Origin: Tangfeifania sp.
GTDB lineage: Bacteria > Bacteroidota > Bacteroidia > Bacteroidales > Prolixibacteraceae
NCBI GenBank assembly: GCA_018400515.1
Contig: JAGYMR010000006.1
Location: forward strand, 1 to 30,501
Direction: 5' to 3'
Length of the DNA: 30,501 nt
Below the pieces are notes generated by a model. The model saw nothing but the letters and a program-made list of their open reading frames with translations, was not told the DNA's origin and searched no databases. Positions 1-6,447 of the stretch are shown here, in pieces (position 1 is the stretch's first letter; each line of letters begins with the position of its first letter). The translations under genes were made by a program, and so were the position numbers.

Positions 1-35
1 ATTGAAATTCAAACACGAAACTTAATTTTATTTTA

Positions 36-1328
36 ATGAAAAAAATAGTATTTTTCATAGCATTTCTTATTAGTACCCAGCTTTCGTTTGGTCAGTTCAG
101 GATAGAATTCGAACCCAATTACGATGAAAGTAAAGTCCCTGAATATGAACTTCCCGATCCGCTGCGGACTTTCAAGGGTCGGAAAATCCGGAACGAACGG
201 CGGTGGTTAAAAAAGGGGCGTCCGGAATTGCTCCGTTTTTTTTCGACCAATGTCTACGGGGAAGTTCCCGGGAAGCTTGAGGTAGCTGCCTTTGATGTCA
301 TGGAGCAGGGCAATGATGCCCTCGGGGGGAAAGCGCGCCGCAAGCAGGTGGATGTGGTGTTTAAAAAGGGGGGGCGGACCCTGCATTTCAACATTTTGAT
401 CTATCTGCCTAAGGATCTTCCAAAGGCTCCGCTTTTTGTAGGGTGCAATTTTTTTGGGAACCACACGGTCACGGAGGATGTGCATGTGATGATCCCGGAG
501 GCATGGAGCCGAAACTATCCTTCCTTTGGCATCATCCATAATCAGCTGACAGAACAATCGCGGGGTGTGCGGACCAATCGCTGGCCCGTGGAAAAAATCC
601 TTGATGCGGGTTTTGGCCTGGCGACGATCTATTATGGAGAAGTTGACCCCGATAAAGATGATTTTTCGGACGGAATCCATCCTTTTTTCTACAGCGAGGG
701 GCAACAGCGGCCTGCTGCCAATGAGTGGGGTTCCATTGGTGCCTGGGCCTGGGGCCTGAGCCGGGCCATGGATTATTTCGAAAAAGACGCGGACATCGAT
801 GCTGAAAAAGTAATTGTTTTCGGACATTCGCGGCTGGGAAAAACAGCCCTGTGGGCGGGGGCGCAGGACCAGCGTTTTGCGGCTGTGATTTCCAATAATT
901 CGGGCTGTGGGGGCGCAGCACTCTCGAAGCGCCGTTTTGGCGAAACCGTGGGCCGCATCAACAACATTTTTCCCCACTGGTTTTGCAAAAATTTCCGGAA
1001 TTACAATCAAAACGAAGACGCCCTGCCGGTCGACCAGCATGAACTGATCGCCCTCATAGCCCCCCGGCCGGTTTATATTGCCAGTGCCGAAGAAGACCAG
1101 TGGGCTGATCCGCGTGGGGAGTTCCTTGCTGCTTATCATGCCACACCCGTATATGAGTTGTTCGGGAAAAAGGGAATTTCCGAAAAAGCAATGCCCCCGC
1201 TGAATCAACCGGTTCAACATACGGTTGCCTACCATATCCGCAGCGGGGGACATGATATCACCGACTATGACTGGGAACAGTACCTTCAGTGGGCCGCGTT
1301 GCACCTGGAGGTCAGCCCGGAAAAATGA
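36..1328 (+). CDS. Secreted CE15-type glucuronoyl esterase / acetyl xylan esterase-like
   Basis: This 430-residue alpha/beta hydrolase resembles carbohydrate esterase family 15 (4-O-methyl-glucuronoyl esterases), which cut the ester between lignin alcohols and glucuronate side chains of xylan. A signal peptide is visible at residues 1-19 (MKK, hydrophobic core, then SFG-Q). The nucleophile lies in GHSRLGK with Ser265 and the conserved following Arg266. The family block SGCGGAALSKR follows at 289-299. The likely catalytic His is His406 in GGHDITDYDW, and acidic residues in EEDQWAD (352-358) could supply the acid. Length is normal for the family. The ATG at 36 begins a classical signal peptide. 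The protein probably acts in the periplasm or outside the cell. It converges on the Omp85 gene with no shared operon. Substrate specificity is inferred from family only; some CE15 members have unknown targets. Confidence 0.85.
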   Translation: MKKIVFFIAFLISTQLSFGQFRIEFEPNYDESKVPEYELPDPLRTFKGRKIRNERRWLKKGRPELLRFFSTNVYGEVPGKLEVAAFDVMEQGNDALGGKARRKQVDVVFKKGGRTLHFNILIYLPKDLPKAPLFVGCNFFGNHTVTEDVHVMIPEAWSRNYPSFGIIHNQLTEQSRGVRTNRWPVEKILDAGFGLATIYYGEVDPDKDDFSDGIHPFFYSEGQQRPAANEWGSIGAWAWGLSRAMDYFEKDADIDAEKVIVFGHSRLGKTALWAGAQDQRFAAVISNNSGCGGAALSKRRFGETVGRINNIFPHWFCKNFRNYNQNEDALPVDQHELIALIAPRPVYIASAEEDQWADPRGEFLAAYHATPVYELFGKKGISEKAMPPLNQPVQHTVAYHIRSGGHDITDYDWEQYLQWAALHLEVSPEK

Positions 1329-1429
1329 TGCCCACCCTCCCGGGAAATAACTGCGGCCCTATTCAGTGGTTCTTTTTCCGGCCCCCGGCCGGCGAACAAT
1401 GAAGGGATGCGGGCATAGAATTGAAAAAG

Positions 1430-3355
1430 TCATTCGAACCGGAGTGGGTGCGGGGCTTCAGGCTGAAAGCTGTAAAAATCTTTTTTGGTTTGCTCTTCAA
1501 GGATAAAGCCGGTGAAATTCATGTCAGAAGGGGCGAACGGGTAGAAAGAGAGGCGCAACCGCAGGGTTTTAAAAGCCAGGTGCTCGTTGTGCAGCCGGAC
1601 CCCCAGTCCGATCCCGCTGTAATAATTTTCGTTAAAAATGAGCCTTTTATTGGAGCCGATGATGCCCAGATCAGCAAAACTAAAAACGGCCATATTGAAT
1701 TTGTAAAATTGTTTCCGCAAAAAGAGGACGTATTCCATGTCGAGGCTCAGTCGCTGTTTACCGGTAGCTTCCCTGCTTGAGAATCCACGGATAAAATTAT
1801 TCCGGTTAAAATCAAGGGATTCGATATCGAAGCGGCGGATGCCGAGCATGTAGTGGGAGCGCAGAAAAAAACGGGATCGCTTCTGACCGGCATTGATCTG
1901 CCTCGAAATGTAGTTCAATCCTCCGGTTATCAGGCCCTGTTCATACCGTTTTTGCTTGAAATAGCCCCCGATGCCGCCTTCCAGAAACAGGTATCCCCGG
2001 CGTTTCCGCAATAGATTTCCGTTAGAAAAATAGAGGTGGGCATAGTGGCGGTTGCCAAATTCATTGGCATCATACCCGATGACAAGTTCATTTTTAAACC
2101 CCTCCGGGATGTCTTCCGTAACGCCGTAACTATAAACAAGTTTGTCCTGTTTGTACCTTCGCTGGGTGAATGTTATTCCGGCAAGGTAAAAGGTGTGGTT
2201 CGAGAAATACTGGTGATTCAGGGAGGCGGGGACCGGCCGCTGAAAATAGCTCCGGTGGTAAACCCCGCCAGAAAGAATCAATTGTGAATTCTTTAAATGC
2301 CCGGGTTTTAACTGGTAGCTCCGGCCTGCCCAGGCACTGAAAAATGAATAGTCCAGGGGCAGGGCCGTTTCGAGGGGACGGCTTTCAAAGATCCTGTCGG
2401 TCCGGAACATGCGCAGGGCCGATGCCCCGTATCCCCATTTCATGGAGGGGGTTATGAATGGTTTCTCGAGGACAAAGGAAAATCCCTCTTTCAGGTAGGT
2501 ATTCATATAACCGGCAGCGATATCAATGAATTTTCCCCGGATGTTGTTTATCTTATAAAATGTTTCCAGTCCGGTGTACGGCTGGGTTTTCAGATTGCCG
2601 ACAAAATTCAGGGATATTTCGTGTCCCACACCGAAGATGTTTTGGTTGTAGATTTCCAGTGCGGCTGATTTGCCTCCGTTGACACCCCCTGAGGCCCCGA
2701 TGGAAAAGCGGTCCTTTGTAATAATGTGCACTTTTGCCAGTCCTTCGTAGACCGTATCCTGTTCCAGAATAATGCGCACATCCTGAATGTAGGGAAGCGA
2801 CCGGATGATGCGTTCATTTTCATATAACTGTTCGGGGGAGATGAAATCACCCACTTCAAAAAGAAGCAATTTCCGGATGGTGTTTAAATTGGAATTGGTA
2901 TGAATGGCATTGGCTGTTTTTTCAATCCAGCTGTGAGCTCTTCTGCTGGTGTCCCGGAGTGTCGGCCCGAAAACATCCAGCGGCTTGATGGTAATGTCTG
3001 AAATAACCTTTCCCTTGAATTTGCGGTAATGATTTTTGGAAATGAATTCTTTGCCGGTGCCCGAACCGGGAGGGGAAATCAAAAAATCGTAGAAAAGTTT
3101 GGTGATTTTATTTTTCCCGGCTTTGTATTTCAAACTGTCATAAAATTGGTCGTATTTCTCGTCAGGTCCCGCCTGAAACAACAAGGAATCTGTGTTCGCT
3201 TCCTGGGCGACTCCCCGGAAGGCCGTTAATAACAAAAAGATAATCATTGCTGCCGTGCCCTTGTGTCTTCCGCTCGTACTCCTCCATCTTCTAAATGAAA
3301 CGAGCCATGAGCATTTTTTTACACCCGGGAGGGCATTTTTTATGGCGAGTTTCAT
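1430..3355 (-). CDS. Omp85-family outer-membrane protein with POTRA domain
   Basis: The frame gives 641 residues: a hydrophobic signal segment (about 37-51, ending GVAQ), a POTRA-like domain (about 150-215, with a run such as RSLPYIQDVRI), then a beta-barrel with many alternating aromatic strands to the C-terminus. IRGF at residues 522-525 matches the VRGF/Y loop-6 signature of Omp85 proteins (BamA, TamA, TpsB). The role is probably insertion or translocation of proteins or lipid at the outer membrane; the specific partner is unknown. The start is doubtful. The ATG at 3355 lies exactly at the end of a dispersed 61-bp repeat (3295-3355). A shorter start, ATG at 3247 (605 residues), begins MIIFLLL directly at the signal core but lacks a basic n-region. 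I keep the long frame and flag it. It has only one visible POTRA, fewer than the five of BamA, so it is not the main BamA. Confidence 0.8.
   Translation of the reverse strand: MKLAIKNALPGVKKCSWLVSFRRWRSTSGRHKGTAAMIIFLLLTAFRGVAQEANTDSLLFQAGPDEKYDQFYDSLKYKAGKNKITKLFYDFLISPPGSGTGKEFISKNHYRKFKGKVISDITIKPLDVFGPTLRDTSRRAHSWIEKTANAIHTNSNLNTIRKLLLFEVGDFISPEQLYENERIIRSLPYIQDVRIILEQDTVYEGLAKVHIITKDRFSIGASGGVNGGKSAALEIYNQNIFGVGHEISLNFVGNLKTQPYTGLETFYKINNIRGKFIDIAAGYMNTYLKEGFSFVLEKPFITPSMKWGYGASALRMFRTDRIFESRPLETALPLDYSFFSAWAGRSYQLKPGHLKNSQLILSGGVYHRSYFQRPVPASLNHQYFSNHTFYLAGITFTQRRYKQDKLVYSYGVTEDIPEGFKNELVIGYDANEFGNRHYAHLYFSNGNLLRKRRGYLFLEGGIGGYFKQKRYEQGLITGGLNYISRQINAGQKRSRFFLRSHYMLGIRRFDIESLDFNRNNFIRGFSSREATGKQRLSLDMEYVLFLRKQFYKFNMAVFSFADLGIIGSNKRLIFNENYYSGIGLGVRLHNEHLAFKTLRLRLSFYPFAPSDMNFTGFILEEQTKKDFYSFQPEAPHPLRFE
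3295..3355 (-). repeat. Copy D of a ~60-bp dispersed element with near-complementary arms
   Basis: Read on the minus strand, the left arm is ATGAAACTCGC (3355-3345) and the right arm GCTCGTTTCAT (3305-3295), with 39 bp between. The right arm is identical in four copies in this window. This copy is inverted relative to the other three and overlaps the 5' end of the Omp85 reading frame, supplying its first ATG. Confidence 0.8.
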
Positions 3356-3547
3356 GTTCTGCCGACAAAATTTTTTGTCCTGAAAAGTAATGAAATTAAA
3401 CCAACCACAGTCAAATTCAGGTTGTTAAAATTCGTTAAAGGGGTGTTCCCGGCAACAAAACCGGCAATGCATCCGTTTTCGGGGCAGGTGGGGACTTCGT
3501 GACGGTAAAAAGGAAGGAATGCGACTTAAATTTTATAATTTTGCTGC

Positions 3548-4288
3548 GTGGGAAAGCTTCATGAAATATACAAGAGAAATATTTACGGTGTCATGGGCAC
3601 ACTGATCTTTCATATTCTTCTTTTTTCTGCCTTTCTTTTGGCTGAAGTTGATATGAAAGGCAAGGTAAAGGAGGAAGTGTTGTTGATTGAATTTCCGGAT
3701 GAATTGTATACGGAACCCGAACCCGAAGAAGCTGATGAGCAGCAGCAGGATGAATCCATGCCGAATGAGCCTTCGGCTGAACTTGCTGAGACTCAAAGCA
3801 GCCGGTCGAACGTGGCTTCCAAACAGATCATGGAAAGTGAGGAATTTTTTGATGAAGCCTATACCGAGGAGGTGGAGGCTGCCCGGCAATTGGCCAGTGA
3901 CGTCCGCCAGCAGCTTTCCAAGGAACCGGTGGCCATGGAAGATATTGAAATGCCGGTGGAAACCACCGAGGGCATGCAGCCCGATTCCATAAAAAATGTC
4001 ATTTATACGGGGGAAAGCAATATTGTCTATTACCTGGAAAACAGATACCATCTGCGGCTGCCCATTCCGGTTTACCTGGCCCAGGGGGGAGGGAAAGTGG
4101 TTGTGGACATTGCCGTTAACCGGGAAGGAAAGGTGGTGGAGGCCCAACCCCGGGATAATTCTGCTATCAAAGATGAACAGATTTTTTTATACGCCCGGGC
4201 GGCCGCGCTCCGGACCTCCTTCAATACGGATCCGGATGCTCCTGGCTTACAGAGAGGTACCATTCATTACACCTTCATTCCCCAGTGA
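3548..4288 (+). CDS. TonB-like energy transducer (TonB C-terminal domain protein)
   Basis: This 246-residue protein has the TonB/TolA plan. A short basic N-terminus (MGKLHEIYKRN) precedes one membrane helix (about 17-33, GTLIFHILLFSAFLLAEV). A Pro/Glu/Gln-rich periplasmic linker follows (about 45-140, with EPEPEEADEQQQ), then a C-terminal domain (about 158-246) resembling TonB_C (GGGKVVVDIAVNREGKVVEA). It would couple proton-motive force to an outer-membrane receptor. The start is GTG at 3548; an upstream in-frame stop (TAA at 3536) rules out anything longer. The ATG at 3593 would remove the basic N-terminus that orients the helix. A TAATTTTG string at 3536-3543 resembles a -7 box but sits too close to the GTG unless the message is leaderless, so it may be chance. 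No exbB/exbD neighbours are seen. Confidence 0.75.
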   Translation: MGKLHEIYKRNIYGVMGTLIFHILLFSAFLLAEVDMKGKVKEEVLLIEFPDELYTEPEPEEADEQQQDESMPNEPSAELAETQSSRSNVASKQIMESEEFFDEAYTEEVEAARQLASDVRQQLSKEPVAMEDIEMPVETTEGMQPDSIKNVIYTGESNIVYYLENRYHLRLPIPVYLAQGGGKVVVDIAVNREGKVVEAQPRDNSAIKDEQIFLYARAAALRTSFNTDPDAPGLQRGTIHYTFIPQ

Positions 4289-4309
4289 GTGTTGCATTAA
4301 TTTAACTTT

Positions 4310-4340
4310 TTGTTTAACATTATTTAACACAAAAATTTTG
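4310..4340 (+). promoter_or_regulatory. Candidate Bacteroidota promoter for a small RNA
   Basis: TTG at 4310-4312 is followed after 20 bp by AAATTTTG (4333-4340), a 7-of-8 match to the phylum -7 box TAnnTTTG. Spacing is ideal, but the first T of the -7 box is A. Three TTTAAC strings (4301, 4313, 4323) surround it. It lies downstream of the TonB-like gene, so transcription from here would not read a known protein. Confidence 0.4.
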
Positions 4341-4345
4341 CAGCA

Positions 4346-4460
4346 TAATTCTTCGGCACCTATTTTTGAGGTACGTTTATTTTCATAAGTTTAGGTTTAG
4401 TTAGGTTAGTTAGTTTAATGAGAAAAGGATGGGTTGTTGAACCCATCCTTGTTTCTTTTT
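4346..4460 (+). ncRNA. Candidate small RNA (~115 nt), unidentified
   Basis: Between a promoter-like sequence (4310-4340) and a strong intrinsic terminator (4425-4460) there is no open frame of note. The body holds a small stem ACCT/AGGT (4359-4372) and a TTAG/GGTTAG-rich linker (4390-4415). The promoter-to-terminator layout resembles small RNAs of Bacteroidales such as the Bacteroidales-1 motif in Rfam, but I cannot confirm a family. The alternative is that this is the 3' untranslated region of the TonB-like gene and the hairpin is its terminator. Confidence 0.4.
4425..4460 (+). terminator. Strong Rho-independent terminator
   Basis: A perfect 11-bp stem AAGGATGGGTT/AACCCATCCTT (4425-4435 with 4440-4450) has a GTTG loop. 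It is followed by the T-rich run GTTTCTTTTT on the plus strand. It ends the candidate small RNA and/or the TonB-like transcript. Confidence 0.85.
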
Positions 4461-4544
4461 ATACCCCCTGGTATTAAAATCCCGTTTCTTTATATTTCCT
4501 TTTTTTTTGGCGTCTTTTGGGAGGTCTTTTTTTGGTAAGTCTTT

Positions 4545-4589
4545 ATTAAAACCAAAATGGGAACCACCCTTTTACGGATAGTTCCCATT
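4545..4589 (-). terminator. Intrinsic terminator of the large structured RNA
   Basis: On the minus strand a perfect 9-bp stem AATGGGAAC/GTTCCCATT (4589-4581 with 4564-4556, 16-nt loop) is followed by TTGGTTTTAATAAAG. The U-run is interrupted, so efficiency is uncertain. No T-run follows the hairpin on the plus strand, which supports minus-strand use. Confidence 0.55.
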
Positions 4590-5103
4590 CACCCCGAGAA
4601 CCGAAGTTTTCGCGGGTGCCAGGCTACGGTTATTGTGGCCGGCTCATGCTTGCCCTTTTTGGGGGGGAAGCGTGGCCCTGTACCCTCCGGTTTTTGCTTT
4701 CTACGGCAAAATCTTTTGGGTAGTCCGTTCGGTTTTCCGGAATACCTTCCCGGACGAAGTGCCTGTCAGTGCATGCGCTACTACTCTTTTTGGGAGTGTG
4801 CGGTTTGCAATCAACATTTCCCGGGGGGCCCGTTCCATGTTGTGCAGTCTGGCATTCAAAGACCGGAGTCTTTTTTTTGCCTTGCTGCCCTGGGGCAGAC
4901 CGACTGCCTGAAAGCTCAATCAAGAAAGAACGTCTGGATCTCTTCACTCTGATTGCCTGAACCGGTGGCTCCAGACAACCTGGTTCAAACTTCGGCTTTT
5001 TGAATGTGCCTTCCCGAAGGTTGGGCTGAAACAGTTATTGCCTCATCTAAGAAGTTGTCCCCGTTTCCACATTCTTAAAGCAGCCTTTTATGGCTTACCT
5101 GGT
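4545..5103 (-). ncRNA. Candidate large (~560-nt) structured non-coding RNA, unidentified
   Basis: No convincing protein is encoded on either strand here, but a consensus promoter (5139-5109) and a terminator (4589-4545) bracket a stretch filled with complementary segments. Pairs, in plus-strand coordinates, include 5002-5008/5068-5074 enclosing 5009-5012/5017-5020 and 5028-5032/5063-5067 (a three-way junction), 4958-4963/4982-4987, 4917-4922/4950-4955, 4894-4898/4904-4908, 4858-4863/4868-4873, 4812-4817/4837-4842 with an inner 4822-4825/4829-4832, 4681-4685/4718-4722 with an inner 4692-4697/4706-4711, and 4593-4616. On the minus strand the last has a UUCG tetraloop closed by C-G, which favours minus-strand transcription. 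It does not show the conserved blocks of RNase P RNA (GAGGAAAGTCC), the tmRNA tag region or the SRP RNA. A chance GC-rich spacer remains possible without a folding test. Confidence 0.55.
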
Positions 5104-5108
5104 ATGAT

Positions 5109-5139
5109 CAAATGTAGGTCAAAAACAAATGCGTGTCAA
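5109..5139 (-). promoter_or_regulatory. Consensus Bacteroidota promoter driving the structured RNA
   Basis: Read on the minus strand, TTG (5139-5137), 20 bp, then TACATTTG (5116-5109) match the primary sigma-factor promoter of the phylum (TTG-N19-22-TAnnTTTG) exactly. The start point would fall near 5103. The only thing downstream in this direction for 560 nt is the structured region, which makes a dedicated RNA gene likely. Confidence 0.7.
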
Positions 5140-5178
5140 TGATTTTGCCGGTATTGTATTCACCGGATTTCAACCAGG

Positions 5179-5200
5179 GTTATTAACAATTGTTGATAAC
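5179..5200. other. 22-bp near-perfect palindrome with DnaA-box-like halves
   Basis: GTTATTAACAA followed by TTGTTGATAAC is a palindrome with one mismatched pair. Each half contains a sequence near the DnaA box TTATNCACA (TTATTAACA and, inverted, TTATCAACA). It lies between the structured RNA promoter and the 3' end of the decarboxylase gene. It could be a DnaA or other dimeric regulator site; binding is unproven. Confidence 0.4.
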
Positions 5201-5277
5201 TGTCTCTTGTGCGGCGGAACATCTTATTAACCGGGGTTATTGGATTTTGAGCGGATCTCCATGGATCGTTTTGTCTC

Positions 5278-6447
5278 TCATGACAATCGCCTTTTAAAAT
5301 CTTCATATCCGAAGGAACGGACCATCTTCAGCTCATTGTTCGCAGTCCACACGGTGATGGCGGGATGTTTCACCCCGTTGAACATCGTTGTTTTGACCAT
5401 GGTATAGTGGATCATATCTTCGAAGATAATTTTATCGCCGGGATTTAAGGGTTTTTCGAAGGCATAGGCCTCCATGAAATCCCCGGCCAGGCAGCTGGTT
5501 CCTCCGAGCCGGTATAGGTATGGACTCTCCGGGCCCGGATCACCCGCCCCTTTCACTCCCGGACGGTAGGGCATTTCCAGCGTATCGGGCATGTGGGCGG
5601 TAAATGAGACATCGAGGATGGCGGTTTTGATCCCTTTGTGTTCGACCACATCCTGCACTGTTGAAACAAGCACGCCGGTCTCCCAGGCAATGGCACTTCC
5701 CGGTTCGAGAATGATTTCCACGTGGTATTTCGATTTGAATTTTTTTAGAAGTTCAATGAGGTGCCGAAGATCATATCCTTTCCGTGTGATCAGATGGCCG
5801 CCTCCCATATTGACCCATTTCACCCGGTGAAGGTGTTTGCCAAAACCCGCTTCAAGGTTATCCAGGACTTTTTCCAGGCTGTAGGAGTCCGATTCACAGA
5901 GCACGTGAAAATGAATGCCTTCGATTCCTTCCGGGATTTCCAGGGGAAATTCATTCCTTCCCACGCCCAGTCGTGAACCGGCTGTGGCGGGGTTGTATAA
6001 TCCGGTTTTTACTTCGGAATATTCCGGGTTCACCCGGATGCCACAGGAAACGGCATGATTTGCTTTTTGGGTGCGGGAAAAAAATTGCCGGTACTGGGAA
6101 AAGGAGTTAAAGACGAGGTGGCTGGTGTAGTTCAGCAATTCATCAAAGTCAGCATCAGAATAGGCCGGGGAATAGACATGCGCCCGGTTTTTCATCTCTT
6201 CCCAACAGAGGCGTGCTTCATAAAGGGAACTGGCCGCTGCTCCCCGGAGGTATTTCCGTACCAGCGGGAAAATGCTCCACATGGCAAAGCCCTTGAATGC
6301 GGGAATGATCTGAATGCCTGCCTCTTTCTGCACCCGGTGGAGGATTTCCAGGTTGGCCCGGAGCCGTTTTTCATCCAACACGTAGGCCGGGGACGGAATT
6401 TTGGTGTAGTCCACTGTTGTACAGGATTTAGTCCATTTCGAGTTCAC
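5278..6447 (-). CDS. nspC: Carboxynorspermidine / carboxyspermidine decarboxylase
   Basis: A fold III PLP-dependent decarboxylase of 389 residues that removes the carboxylate from carboxyspermidine or carboxynorspermidine, the last step of the alternative polyamine route. The PLP lysine is Lys52 in PAFKGF. Family segments VLDEKRLRANLEILH, HVLCES and GGTSCLAGDF (active-site Cys region) are present. The start at 6447 is GTG and overlaps the upstream dehydrogenase stop by 20 bp. A second GTG at 6414 gives a start at DYTKIPSPAYVLDE, which better matches the usual N-terminus of this family and removes the overlap; I consider 6414 equally or more likely. It is translationally linked to the dehydrogenase, so the two form one operon. 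Norspermidine versus spermidine as final product cannot be told from sequence. Confidence 0.9.
   Translation of the reverse strand: MNSKWTKSCTTVDYTKIPSPAYVLDEKRLRANLEILHRVQKEAGIQIIPAFKGFAMWSIFPLVRKYLRGAAASSLYEARLCWEEMKNRAHVYSPAYSDADFDELLNYTSHLVFNSFSQYRQFFSRTQKANHAVSCGIRVNPEYSEVKTGLYNPATAGSRLGVGRNEFPLEIPEGIEGIHFHVLCESDSYSLEKVLDNLEAGFGKHLHRVKWVNMGGGHLITRKGYDLRHLIELLKKFKSKYHVEIILEPGSAIAWETGVLVSTVQDVVEHKGIKTAILDVSFTAHMPDTLEMPYRPGVKGAGDPGPESPYLYRLGGTSCLAGDFMEAYAFEKPLNPGDKIIFEDMIHYTMVKTTMFNGVKHPAITVWTANNELKMVRSFGYEDFKRRLS

Noticed and set aside
207..1304. A 365-residue minus-strand frame opposite the CE15 esterase
   Set aside because: The plus strand encodes a complete enzyme with signal peptide and catalytic motifs; the minus frame has no family features.
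3536..3543. TAATTTTG as promoter of the TonB-like gene
   Set aside because: It would start transcription at or after the chosen GTG and lacks a -33 element; kept only as a remark.
4701..4919. A 72-residue Lys/Arg-rich minus-strand frame inside the structured RNA
   Set aside because: It opens with TTG just after a stop, has no recognisable domain, and coincides with several hairpins of the RNA. Overlapping frames on both strands are equally long. A real small basic protein is not fully excluded.
4557..4952. A 131-residue plus-strand frame in the same region
   Set aside because: No domain, Cys/Phe-rich odd composition, and the promoter and terminator signals are on the opposite strand.
4545..5103. 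RNase P RNA, tmRNA or SRP RNA
   Set aside because: The conserved GAGGAAAGTCC block, a tag-peptide reading frame with tRNA-like ends, and the SRP tetraloop region were looked for on both strands and not found.
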